64,000 nt of DNA from Numida meleagris (taxonomy: Eukaryota; Chordata; Aves; Galliformes; Numididae), in the NCBI RefSeq assembly GCF_002078875.1, contig NC_034410.1, forward strand, positions 102,740,138 through 102,804,137. Reading direction: 5' to 3'. A program made the position numbers and the translations under genes. Of the stretch, positions 1-11,862 are shown piece after piece (position 1 is the first letter of the stretch; every line of letters begins with the position of its first letter). The notes below the pieces were generated by a model, which was not told the origin of the DNA, made no database searches, and was given only the letters and a program-made list of their open reading frames with translations.

Positions 1-78
1 GCAAGAGTTTTTGTTCCCGTTGCGGGTGGGGGAGGAAAGGGGATGTATGTGCGTATGTGTGTGAAGGTATATAGATAC

Positions 79-171
79 CTCCTTCGTAGTAATGTTGTGA
101 GGAATCCTCATAAGGCCTATCGTAGCCTTGTTCAGGATACGACGGTTGCTGATAACCGTAATCATTATGAC
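79..171 (-). CDS. SS18: SS18 coding exon 8 (31-codon alternative cassette)
   Basis: Minus-strand translation reads HNDYGYQQPSYPEQGYDRPY then EDSSQHYYEGG. The acceptor AG is at 173-172 and the donor GTATCT begins at 78. At 93 nt and phase 1-1, the exon can be skipped without changing frame. In human SS18 the shorter isoform lacks exactly this 31-residue segment, so the same alternative splicing is plausible here. It is the last exon visible; the following intron leaves the window. Confidence 0.94.
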
Positions 172-2299
172 CTACATCAATTCGACAAGAGACAGGAAGA
201 AACGTTAATGGCCTCTGAGTGAAACCCCAAGAATATTTCATTTCTCAGAAAAATGAAAAAAAAATGTCAACTGGATATACATGAAAAATATTTTTCAATT
301 GTATTAGCCAAAGATTTATTAATATGATTTTCTTTCATATTGAATTAACATGTGACAGGAAAAAAAAAGCTTAAAGCAGTAGTTTTAGCAACATCACAGC
401 AAAGGATGATCTTAACCTTCTGATAATCCTTGTTGGGGGAAAAAAAGTACTTTATCTTTCACTCAAAAAAAAAAAGAAAGCATTTAGGCCTTTCACATGT
501 AAATAACCTGAATTAAATTAGAATGAACAAAGAAAGCAATTATCATACTTTGTCTAACACCTGTTCTGCTGATCTCCAATTCGAAAGCATATGCTAAAAG
601 CAGTGTGAAATAGAACAAATAAAGCTCAATGAAGTTATGAATTACAGTCTACATTAAATCCTGCTTAGAAGTGACAGAAGAATAACATTCTCGAGGTCAT
701 TTTTTCCCTACAAACAGAATTCCTACAAGGCTTAGTGAACTTTTCCTCCAGTCCTGAGTAGAATCACTACAAATGAACTTTTCTATTCAGAGACTATAGG
801 CATCTCCGATTATGAAACCAATACATGCAGTAAGCACCCCACCTGTTTGCTGCTTTAAGAGAAAGCACATCTTACAGACAAAAAAAAAATCCTATCATGT
901 TGCTACTCTGGTCAAGAAATGAAACTGAAATTTTGCTTAAATCCTGAATAAAATTAGATCAGGTAGCTAGCATAGGAGAAAACAGTTTAAAAATAAGTAG
1001 TCTTTGTAATTAGTTCTGGAACTGTATAATACTTCATGGACTTAACCTAATAAAATAAACAATCATTAACACAACTCTTAACAATACAATCTCTAGTTGC
1101 ATAGAAATCTGATAATGAGGTAGTGATAAAGGACGAATCTTTAAATGGAATAATTATTGGTGAACTCCTCTGTGCTGCCACAGATCTCTCAGTGGTTATG
1201 TCCAACTGCCTTCACTATAGTAAATATATTGCAACCATTTAAACTTCATGTTGATAACATAAAAGTTCAAAAATGAAAGCTTAATAATTATGAGTTATGC
1301 ACACAGTGAAAGAACTTTGCACATATATCTCCAAAAATAACACATGTAAACTTATATAAGCATGGCTTGTTGTATCTTAAAATCAGTTTAACAGAAATGA
1401 AAATTCAGATAATTAACCTGTGCCCTTTTATTTGCAACAAGTAGTAGCTTTGACAACTACACTGCTTAGCTTTGTGTATGCTTTTTTTTTTTTTAAAACA
1501 TGAACATCTACCACATTCCCTGAACTTCTTAGGAAAGCATTACATTGCACACATGGCTCTCACAGTAGTTGTGACTCAACATTTTTGTTCTCCCAGTTTC
1601 TGCTCAGCCTAAAAACAGGTCAGTTGCAACTTTTCTAACTTATAACACAATTCAATGGCCTTTAGCACTCTAAATTCCATGAGGTAGGAGGACAAATTTA
1701 TGCAATTCCAAGTTATGGTCTTGTCTTGAAAGCCCTGGGGGGGGCATCTAAAGAGGATTCACAATTACAAGCTCCTCACGGCAGGGACCGTTTTACTCCT
1801 CTGTGAAAATTATGCTGAAGGCCCATACCAATAGCAGCAAGAACACACGAAAACTAAGCACTATGTTAAAAAATAGAATATTTGCAGAAAAACACATTTC
1901 TTAAGCAAGGTATTCCATTTCAGTAGAATCGTTATTAAAACGCTATCACCCCCTCTCTTATTTATAATGAAGTTATAACTTAATTCATCTCAATTATACT
2001 AGACATACTAAAGAGCCCTCCTTTTAGATACACCAATTACAGATTCTTCACTTTGAAATACTAAAACTGCTGTTTATAGTTTCAAATGTGAATATTACAA
2101 ATCGCATACTCTAAATTGTAAAATTAACTACTCATAGTAACTTAAACTGTATAAACAATTCTGAATTTGGAAGCTTTTGTAAATGTGAGGTATGATATTC
2201 CATTACTACTCTTGCCCCATTCCTTAATTTTGGGCATACGTCTGCATTAATATTGGGCAGGTATAGAAAAGGGGAAAGTCAACATTTATGAGAGATTAC
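172..2299 (-). other. SS18: SS18 intron 7
   Basis: AT-rich intron sequence of 2.1 kb with short A and T runs. I see no gene, no CR1 tail and no other repeat I can name. Confidence 0.85.
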
Positions 2300-2404
2300 C
2301 ATCAGGGTAATATTGCTGGTTCATGCCTTCTGGAGGACCTTGTCCACCATGACTGTATTGGTCCCCATAATAGTCTTCCTGGCCTGAGTACTGCTGTGGT
2401 GGGC
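2300..2404 (-). CDS. SS18: SS18 coding exon 7 (QPGY domain)
   Basis: The 105-nt phase 1-1 exon encodes PPQQYSGQEDYYGDQYSHGG and continues QGPPEGMNQQYYPDG. The acceptor AG is at 2406-2405 and the donor GTAATC starts at 2299. Tyrosine- and glutamine-rich repeats match the SS18 C-terminal domain. The donor is weaker than the others in this gene (GTAATC instead of GTAAGT). Confidence 0.95.
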
Positions 2405-3115
2405 CTGAAAAACCACAACCAGTCAATATGTAAATAACTTGTTTTCTCTATTATAAAGCTTGCTATTTTCTGATTTTACCATGAGAAATATTTCTCAAAT
2501 GTACTCCCCACCCATATCGTTGCATTTACGACAACATATGTAATCTCTTTGACTTAAAAAAAAATACATCTCTATATATTTTATACACACACACAAACAT
2601 ACAGTTGTTCGGCTGCATCAGATTGAGCACACATACATCAAACTTCAGTTCTGAGATCATTTTAGGAACACATGTATAACAGCACCAAGCATTAAAAATA
2701 AAATTACTCTTTTTCTAAAAGGACTGGGAAAAAAAAAGGACAAAATGAAAAAAGCAAGGCCGCAGAACACTGTTCCTTTTTTGTAACTGAGCAAATTCAG
2801 AACCAAGCAAGTACTTCACTCCTTTTCTATACCTATCATTTTAATATCAAAACAGAATCTGCATCAGCATGAGATGCGTATTTTTAGATACTTTCTGTCA
2901 GAAAGAACACAAAACAAAAGAAACTCTTGCCTTCAAATTTAATTGTGATATCAGTAACCTGCTGCTAAAAGAACCACAAAGAGTCTGCAAACAAAACCTG
3001 TAACTGGAACACCCAATGATTTCACTGAAATCTGGTGTAAGCAAGAAAGTGATTTAAAATAATTTTTAAGACAGTTAGTTAAAATCGATGTAAGAACACT
3101 GAAGTGAAGTCCTAC
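2405..3115 (-). other. SS18: SS18 intron 6
   Basis: A 711-bp AT-rich intron with a short CA-type stretch near 2583-2600. Nothing else is recognised. Confidence 0.85.
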
Positions 3116-3283
3116 CTTGCTGTGGCGGTCTGTATGGAGGAATCTGTCTCTGACCCATCATGTGATTGCCTTGGTTAACTTGGCCCATCATTCCCATTGG
3201 TGGCTGCTGTCCCTGGTAATGCTGGCCACCAGCTTGTGGCATATTGTATTGCTGGGAAGGAGGCTGCTGGTGCATCATTGGAC
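3116..3283 (-). CDS. SS18: SS18 coding exon 6 (start of QPGY domain)
   Basis: The 168-nt exon encodes PMMHQQPPSQQYNMPQ through QVNQGNHMMGQRQIPPYRPPQQG, the start of the Gln/Pro/Gly/Tyr-rich activation domain. The acceptor AG is at 3285-3284 and the donor GTAGGA begins at 3115. It is a symmetric phase 1-1 exon of 56 codons. In SS18 this low-complexity region drives self-association and co-activation. Confidence 0.96.
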
Positions 3284-6200
3284 CTATGAAAGAAAAGTAG
3301 CAAATATGTCTTCTGTAACTCAACCTTAAAAAGCAGATCAAAAAAGTCTCTATTTTTAGTTCTTTCACGTGGATCGGTTGTTTCTGCACCTATGCAAATG
3401 TACACAATGAACTCAGTAACCAAGTTATGAAAGAGAACTCATACCAAGTAGGACTGCTTTCTAGACCTTTTTTTCCCTTTGAACTACAGACACTAATTTA
3501 TTCATGCACAAATAACTGAAATGTTCTTCATTTTTGTATGTTTGTTTTAAAAAGAACCTGCAAAGAAAATATAGAAAAATACCTGATGGTGAAACCTTGG
3601 GAAGTTGTAGAAGCATTATTTAACATTGTGAACACTTTAGGGCATAGTTTTAATACACATTTAGTTGTTGTTATAGTCCATTAACAAACCACCTAGCTGT
3701 TATCACAAAACAAACAATTTTATTTAGCCTGTAAAGACAAACTGCTTGTACAACTGAGTCAGACAATCATGCAACAGGCATTATGCTGAAAGACCCACAG
3801 GAATATATGCTTTGCCTACCACACAATAGTCCCACACAGCCTAATACAAAAATCTTTCATACCGAGCTGCTGAAAATTTCTATAAGCCACAGAAAGAGAA
3901 CAAGAGAGATCAAGTACTGCTCATGTTTTATCAACCAAGAAAATCTGGTTAAGGCTGAACTTGGAGTCATGTTAACCACAAATGAAAACAGGCAGTTAAA
4001 GACTGACCCACTGACACAATATAGCAATGAAAATGATGATTGAGCCATTTTATGTGAATGTAGGTTATACTGATAGAACTTTTAATACAGAATAGCCTCT
4101 TCACTTCCTCAGAAGAGTTATCTCAGTATTAAAATCTGAAAAGAGTTGTGACAAGGAGCTAAAATTTTCAAACAATCTATTTTCATAATATGCCAACTGA
4201 AAAAAAATAATGCACATTGCACATTTTGTAAAGGTAATTATACAACAAAATAGAGAAAGTAATTAGTCTCATTAAAAAAAAAACAACAAATCATAGTATC
4301 AGACTAGAACAGCCACACCTTGTCTACATACCAAGAGAAAAAAGTTCTCATCTACTTGTACTGTATACTTGTTTCAGCCACTGCATTTCTTTTTTTTTTT
4401 TCTTTTTTTCTTTTTTAAATAACAAGGTGCTAGAGCACTAGCAGGAAGTCCTATGTAGGAACTGCAGTGCTACAAAACTAGCTAGGTACAGTCAGTACCA
4501 ACAATGGATTTACAGATGGAACAGAATACAAAGTCACTTACGTCCTCTCTGTGTGGGGTTACAAGAGAAAGTTAAGCCAAATTAATTAATGGTATGAATT
4601 CAAAGTGTGTTAGTTAAACCCATTAAACCCCTGTGTGGAACCTTTCAGTGAGAAGCGAAGTGGCCTTAGTTCCGTTAAGCTTAATTTTCCTCTGAAGATA
4701 AATATTGGCCACTCTTAAAATGATCTAGTTCTGTTTCTACTCTTCAGGGTGACGGTTTCCATGTTCCGATATTGAAGTATAAAAAAAAAGTTTCTATTTT
4801 GATACTATAATTATTTTTCACTTAAAAATATGTTTCATTTTGATCTTCTGAACAAGGAGGTAATTTAGATCATTCCGTTTCACTGCTTTTCTGTTTAGAG
4901 GTACTGAGAAAGATTAGGCAGCCTTTAAAAAAATAAAAACTTCTTGCCATAATATTCCTAGATCTCAAGAAAGCTTGTTAATTAACCATATTAATATTAG
5001 TCACAATACAGTGTGATAAAATGTGTTGGGTCCCCATGGTGCAATGTAGAGGTTTTCTGTTTGCTTTTTAAATTAGAACTTCATTAACGCTTTGTAGAGC
5101 CACAATGAGAATTCACTGCCCTGTATCAGACTGTGTATTGTGTTAATAACTGAGTGCCTGGCTTCCTTCCAGTTAGGTTCACAACTCTGTCTCACTACGA
5201 AGACACATAGGAGAACAACCATGGCCTCCATCATCTCACAAACTAGAACCATTTTACGCAGAAGTTTTGAGGGGCAGGGGAACTTTGAATTTGCTTTTTC
5301 TACATTATCATGTTCTGTTCAACCGCTCAGTTCGAACAGTCTTCTGCACCTACCAATAAAAAGCTTGTTCCTGTTCCAGCCAGTGTTTCATAAGGAGGAC
5401 TGATATACAAGAAAGAAAAGGTATGAACATTTAAGTAAAAATAGGTTGGTACCAGATCTTTTTAAAAATCCAGCTAATCCTGGGGCAATTTGCTGACAAG
5501 ACACTACCTAAGGAATCCGACAACCTAGCTGTCAGACACACAAAGCAAATGGAGAGAAAAAGAAAAGCAAACTAGAAGTGGGCCCTAGATAAACCTAACA
5601 AATTTGAGAAATGCACTGAGAATGAATGAGCTGCTCAAAAGTTTAGCAGTCTAAAATGACTCCTTAGCCTCGCCTTCTGCTGTAACTCAGACAACTGGTG
5701 GCAAATGCTACAAGAGACAAGAGTAACTGTTAGCGTAGTTGAAACTTCTGGAAGAGAAACAGAGCAATGAGAAACCACACTCATAAACAGCTCTGCTGTT
5801 CCAATCAAACAGCTAAGGGAAAAGCTGGCTATAATAAAAAGTAAAACAAGCTGTCGTTTCTCTTGTCTTCAAAACTATACACTTTTTGTTGCTAAAAAAG
5901 AGTCTCTTCTTGCAGCATTTCACAATGTGCACAGACATCCGTAAAGCAACTGGATACTCTCATCCAGAGTATCAGCAAAACACACCATGCCAGGTGCTAA
6001 ATCTCACCCTGGCGTCCACTGTTGGACAAACAAAATGTAAACCTAGCAATGCAGCAGCCCTCAGCAAAACTTTTTTTTGTTGTCATTGTTTTCCTTTAGG
6101 ATTAAAAAAAAAATACAGTAAATACTTGCTTTGAAACATACATGTTGATAACTCTCGCAAAAGCTAGCTCAGGAACTCTAGCAAAGGGTGAACTTAACTT

Positions 6201-8394
6201 TCATTCTTCTCAAGATTCTTGACAAAGTCTAGAATTTGGATGCCTTCATCAAATAAACCAAAAAGTAGAGGTGGTTGAAAGAGTTTCTCAAAAGACTTTC
6301 AGGATATATAGTTTTTGCTACTCCTAATGTTAGGCTGCAATTAAAGGCAGTAGAAACTTCACACTTGCTTTCTCTACAGTTTTTCTTAAACTGAACCATT
6401 GTTTAAGGTGTCACTGAAGGAAAATGAAAAACATAAAAACATGTCATTAAAAAAAAATCCATTATTTACCACTGTTGCCTTTCACGTCTCTTAAGGAACA
6501 AACGTGACAGAACCGTGACATCTGTTTATGTCTTTTATTTTTCATGATAGGAGAACAGCAGTGTCATCCACATCTGCTCAACAAAGCCAGCTGTAGCACA
6601 CCAGCACTTTAGAATTTAGAAGCAATTTTTTTGTTTTTCCTGAATATGTTATATGTCCAAAACTTTGAGATTGTCCTGCCTACTTCATGGCACCTGTAAA
6701 GCTACTATAAAGCAGTAAAAAAGCACTGGATGTTCCCATCTTTCTATTCCTTTCGCTCCATGGACAATGAAAGTAGATATGGGATTCCACACCAGCCTAG
6801 TCAGCTGTCTCTGTGATCTGTTCATATTTGCTTGTAATTCAAAGAGCTCTAAAACTGTTTGGATTTTTTTCTGAATTCATATAAATGAAATTGTCATTAC
6901 AAAAAAAATCTCAGCATCAGACTACACAACTGGTCTTCTGCAAGTAAGTGACTGAGTCAACACAACATTCTCACGTAGCGTTCAGCTGTTAAAAGGAAAC
7001 CAGTCCTGCTTTCACACCCCAAGCAATGTATAGTGCTCATTACATAATAACTGAGGGAGTTCAGCACTTGCTTCAAGCACTTCTTGCATGGGAATGGGAT
7101 CTAGCAAGAGAATCTGAGAAACAAAATCTCCGAGACTGTCAAACTGCTACTTTCTTGGTCCTTACTCTAAAAGCATTTGAGCTATGAATCTATGACTGTG
7201 AAAGATCTTTTCAATATAAATAGGTGGAATTTCCATATTAGTTTCAGGTTCCAGAAAATTGTGCTTACACCTCCCTTCTGAAAAGCCAAAAACTGGTAAG
7301 AGTTAAAGAACTGTATTCAACTTAAGTAGCTTCCCATACAGAAGTGGAAATGGATCCAGAAAAAAGAAGCTTCCTCCCCAGTCAATCAGCTCCTGTTGCC
7401 TCCTGTCTTTTCTGAAAAGGCAGCCAATATTCCATGCAGATGTCCCAGGTTGCTACAGCAGCTTTTTAATCGAGTCACCCACAGAATCTTCCCCTGAAAT
7501 ATTCTGCTTCTTAAGTCCAAAATGACTAAAACTCTTCTAAGTAGACTGACTACCTATGTGAAAACTGCTTCTCATTTAACACTTTTCTATGGCTAGCATT
7601 TTATAAAGCTAGTGTAAATCAATACAGAGCAGACCAAAAGGAAACCCCACAATGGGTTCCACACTATGTATTAAATTCCTTAATTAGCACTTTTTTGTTT
7701 TTTCTTACTGACCGCATATTTCTCAAAATGTGTACATACAGTAAGATATTTTGCTAGAAGCTGCACATAAAACATTATGTTAAACACTTAAAAGTTAGAC
7801 CAAACCTCTTCATGTGTTATAGAGTCATCTTCTTTTATATGATAGCAGGCTTCTTTTTCCTACAAGTCCTGGCCTCATTCACTAACAGTAGATATTATTC
7901 ACTGAAAAGCTATTCAGTATTTTGTTTCCTCCTAATTGTTCAGCATGAGATGCTGTGCCTATTCAAACACTGCTCTGAAGATAGAATTATTAATTTACTC
8001 ATGGGCTTTCTTATAGTATTCATAACTAAAATGCCTAAATCTTCATAATGAAAATACTTCCACAACGCTCCTGTGAAATCAGATGCCACAATAATCTCAC
8101 CATCCAACTCAATCCTTTACAGATCAGGAATCCATGCAAGGAAAGATTAAGGTCAAAGACATCTACTGATTTTTAATAGCCAACCTGAAATGCTAAGACT
8201 TTATCTTTTGGAGTATTTAGCATTATATTTAGTGCTGTTATTAACTGATAGAACTAGTAGAATCTCTTATTTTCAACAGAAAAGAAGTGTGATTATGAGT
8301 TCACAAATGCTTCCTAGCAGCAATACTGAAGTTCAGAAAATTTTGCTTCATTTCTGCTCCTGAATGGCAGCACACAGTCCTGACCAAGAAATCG

Positions 8395-8560
8395 GGAAGT
8401 CTCCATCCATTTATTACCTTGCAGGGGAGCTGTTAGGTCACAGGTTGAACTGCTGATTGAGCACCCATTGAAGGGGTGTGGCTGGCCCAGGTTGCTCAGG
8501 AAAACTGTTTGCACCTGTGCTCCCCACGTGACCAGAAGGGGTAGAGCCATGCGAGGCTCT
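8395..8560. repeat. Unclassified interspersed repeat, copy 1
   Basis: This stretch shares a series of blocks with 10365-10480: TGA-TGAGCACC, a GAAGG block, GCCCAGG/ACCCAGG, a CTCAGG block, CACCTG and GTGACCAGAAGG followed by GTAGAGCCA or GTGGAGCCA. It is more GC-rich than the intron around it. The layout suggests an old LTR or other dispersed element, but I cannot name the family. Confidence 0.4.
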
Positions 8561-9271
8561 TACAAGGGCCAGTGGGCTACTTCCTAAGAAGGAGTGTAGC
8601 ACAGCCAGAGAGACTCTTTACTGGTTGGGTGAGTTCAGTGCTTTTTTTTCTGCATATGACTATTGGCCTACCTGTAAATACTATACCTGCTATCACTAAG
8701 AACCTATCAGAAGCAATTTTGCTTCTTTGTGAGCAGAATGTACCTTTTTCTTTAACTGCATCCCAACACATTTCCTAGCTGCTCATTCCTGTTTCTTCAC
8801 TTAGATCAGAAGCCTGCAGTGACTGCATTTGGTTGAATCCCTGTGCTTAGCTGGACTGGATCTTGGCCACCTATTTTTATCTATCAGCATCTCACCACTT
8901 AAAACAGACTCATCTAACATTTTTTCCCTCCTGTCTAGGAGCCACACTAGAGGGAAGATACAAAAATGCTTCCACTGCTTTGCCACAAAATCTCAAAACA
9001 AATACAACTAAGAGGGTTAGGGTAACTAAGAGTAGTTGGCGGAGATAGAGGAAAGGTGTTAAGTAAACTTGTCTGGGAATATTCCTACATCAAAAAACTC
9101 AGCTACCAATACACTACAAGCATGCACAATTTCAGACATAAGGACATTTTCCCTCTCAGGTATTGTTCTATGTTAGTCAAATTTCAAATATTTTCATTGA
9201 AATAGCAAAACAAGCTTCCTGTTAAACTATGGTCCATTACTAATGAACCAGTTTCAAAGCACTCCTCTAAA

Positions 9272-9332
9272 GCAAGGGGGCTGGACTAGCTGACCTTAAA
9301 AGGTCCCTTTCAACACAAACCACTTCATGATT
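9272..9332 (+). repeat. CR1 3' tail fragment
   Basis: The sequence GGGGGCTGGACTAGCTGACC followed by AAAAGGTCCCTTTCAACACA is the characteristic 3' end of a chicken repeat 1 LINE, in plus orientation and therefore antisense to SS18. Confidence 0.7.
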
Positions 9333-10364
9333 TACACAAGAAATGCTCTACTTACTAATGTTTTTGTGCAACACTAATATTCTAAAGAATGCAGTTTTTA
9401 ACCCCGCTGTCCTAAATGGCTCTCCACTTCTGTGGAGCTCCCACAAAAAAAATTCAGCCTTAAAGTAAATGTAAGAACCTGAGCCTAAACAGACAAAATT
9501 AGAAGGACTTACTGAGACATTATGTGTGGGCAATACTATCAGCTCATGTTCTAACAAGAGATTTTGCTCTTCTTGAACCTATAATATGGTTAGACACTGC
9601 TTTATTTCCCCCAAGCCACTTCAGTATTATTATTTGTTCAGAACAGAAACCTTTTAAGTATTTTTCTGCTTAACTTCTAATGAGCAACTTCCAAGTTTGA
9701 TAGAGTACTGAAACTACAACAGGGGAATATTTTGAAGAAGAGTAAAGAATACTGTTCTGAGATGGAATAATCACTAGTCTTAAATTGTAAGATAGTCATA
9801 CAAAGTGCTTTCTGTGAAGCAAGTTAGTTGATGGCTCCTTCACAAAAACAGCTACATACTTATTGCTAACTCTCTGCAACTAAGAAATTTCAACCGAATA
9901 TATGCAGGGCTTTTATAAGCATCCCACAATGCTTACAAAATTACTCTATTGTGTATTGCAAAGAATACACAGGTAACTTAAGAGTTCTGAGAGTCAAAAA
10001 TATTTGCACTTGTAATGATTTCCTCCACTCTGTATCTACCTTTTTTAATTCTACTATTAAAATTTAAGAAAAATATCAGTAAGAATGTGGGCAACAGAAG
10101 ATTTATCATACCTACCACTTTCACTACTGCTAAGAAAGATGCAGAAATAGCTGGTTTATCTTGACTCATTTTTGGTTTCATATCAACTTCATCTTTCCTC
10201 TCAGTGATGTAATGATCAAACAGAACAGTAGAAATTGCTCTATTTGTACACCTCAGAAACTACTGGTATCTGTGTAACAAAGAGGAGCCTGAATCTCCAA
10301 TGAGACTACATTGTGATAAGAACCTATATCACTAGATGCAGTGGATATGCTAAGTCACAGCATG

Positions 10365-10480
10365 AAACAGTGACTGAGCACCTGGTGGGAAGGCAGGACC
10401 AACCCAGGGGAACTCAGGTGCATGCAACGCACCTGAGTGACCAGAAGGAGTGGAGCCAGGATCCACCTCTTCCCAGACCT
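10365..10480. repeat. Unclassified interspersed repeat, copy 2
   Basis: It resembles the repeat at 8395-8560 in the order of its blocks (TGAGCACC, GGAAGGCAGG, ACCCAGGGG, GAGTGACCAGAAGG, GTGGAGCCA). It also carries a perfect 9-bp inverted repeat with a 7-base loop at 10413-10437 (arms CTCAGGTGC and GCACCTGAG). The family is unknown to me. Confidence 0.4.
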
Positions 10481-11640
10481 CATTTAAAGGCTGACAGTGG
10501 AGATGAAGGTGTCTCTCCCAAGATCCCTGCGTACTGGAGGATTTCCAATGTTAAGCAGTTTTTCTTTGTTTCTGCATCCACAGGTGCTGCATTTGGGCTT
10601 GTCCTTGTTTCCTGCAGCTTAGGATTGTGCCACCCTGCTACTATTGCTGTACTTCCCACCACATTATAGCATTACAGCATTACACTACTTTTTTTTCCTC
10701 TAGATGACTAGAAAGAGAACCCTAAAAATAGAAAAAAACAAACAAAACCATGTTCTACAGCATCAAGAGACAAAAGACCTCAAGTCATACACTTCAGCTA
10801 ATAAGTCTAAGTTCATACAGACTTAAAAGGGAAAACACCACGCAAAACCCAAACCCAACTTGCTGTAAGCAGAAGTCTTGCTTCTACAGTATGTCTTCTA
10901 TTGGGTTGTATGCCTAGATTCAGTGTAGAAACAAACTAATAGCTAAGCAGAAAATACCTCTTGTTTGCTGACTTGAAGACGTCCATACAAAAAAGAAGTA
11001 TATATGCAATTTAAAGATTTGGTCTGCTGTGACTCTAATGCAATATTTTAATTCTCTGCTGTCCTTGCACTTCAACAAGGAGGACCACACTGTTAACAGT
11101 TCGTGCTATGTAAATATCCTAGATACAAAATTAGTTTCGAATTTTACTGTATACACAAGGACATCTGAAAACAGTAGGGAGTAGAGGATTGTTCCTGGTT
11201 CTGAATTTTATTTCTTACAATTAACAGACATTCTGAGCTAAAACAGCATGCAGGAAAGAACAAAGATTAATTAGGTAGAAAAATGTGAGGACTTCAATTT
11301 TTCAACTCACCCAAGAGACTGAAGAGTACAGATATATTTTTATCAACTCAAACAATAATAACAGTTAAAAGTGTCAAGTCTGGGAAAGTTAAACTGTAGT
11401 TTGAATTTACAAGCTACGAAAGCAGGTTTAATCCCATCTTCTCACAAAACACCAGAAAACAGTGTCTGCAAATATAAAAATTCATCAGCACATTGGAGAA
11501 TAGAGATGTAGAGTCCTACAAACATGGGAGCCCTACAAACGTGTGCATTTAGGGAAGGAAATCTACAAGAAAAGTTCTGTTAAGAAAAGTCTGAGTGAGA
11601 TGCTTCCTTTTTTGCAGAAGCAAACAAGCACCTCATTTAC

Positions 11641-11862
11641 CTTGGTTTGGTTGCATGTTCATGTTTGGTCTGGGACCATAGTTGCCCATTGGCTGTCCCT
11701 GGCTCATGGTCATCTGATTCTGCACTGGCATACTCTGTGAGGATGGCACTGAGTGATTATAGCCGCCCATCGACCCATGGCTACTTGAAGGCATGTTCAT
11801 GGAACTGTTTGTCATATTGAGTTGGTTAGGTCCAGGTCCTTGCATAGGCATATGGTTAGGTC
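11641..11862 (-). CDS. SS18: SS18 coding exon 5
   Basis: This 222-nt exon encodes residues about 129-203, from GPNHMPMQGPGPNQLNMTN to NYGPRPNMNMQPNQG. The acceptor AG is at 11864-11863 and the donor GTAAAT starts at 11640. It is a symmetric phase 1-1 exon (74 codons). The composition is rich in Met, Asn, Ser and Gln with no folded motif, in keeping with the disordered co-activator region. Confidence 0.96.

Larger units (their letters stand above)
3284..11640 (-). other. SS18: SS18 intron 5
   Basis: An 8.4-kb intron. It contains an interrupted poly-T tract near 4388-4416, two copies of an unnamed interspersed repeat (about 8395-8560 and 10365-10480) and a short CR1 tail (9272-9332). The many short open frames here have no recognisable protein content. 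Confidence 0.85.

Noticed and set aside
9009..9024. Telomere-like word GGGTTAGGGTAAC
   Set aside because: Fewer than two full repeat units; no array.
10313..10669. 118-codon open frame in SS18 intron 5
   Set aside because: It overlaps an interspersed repeat, has no family signature, and is within the length expected by chance.
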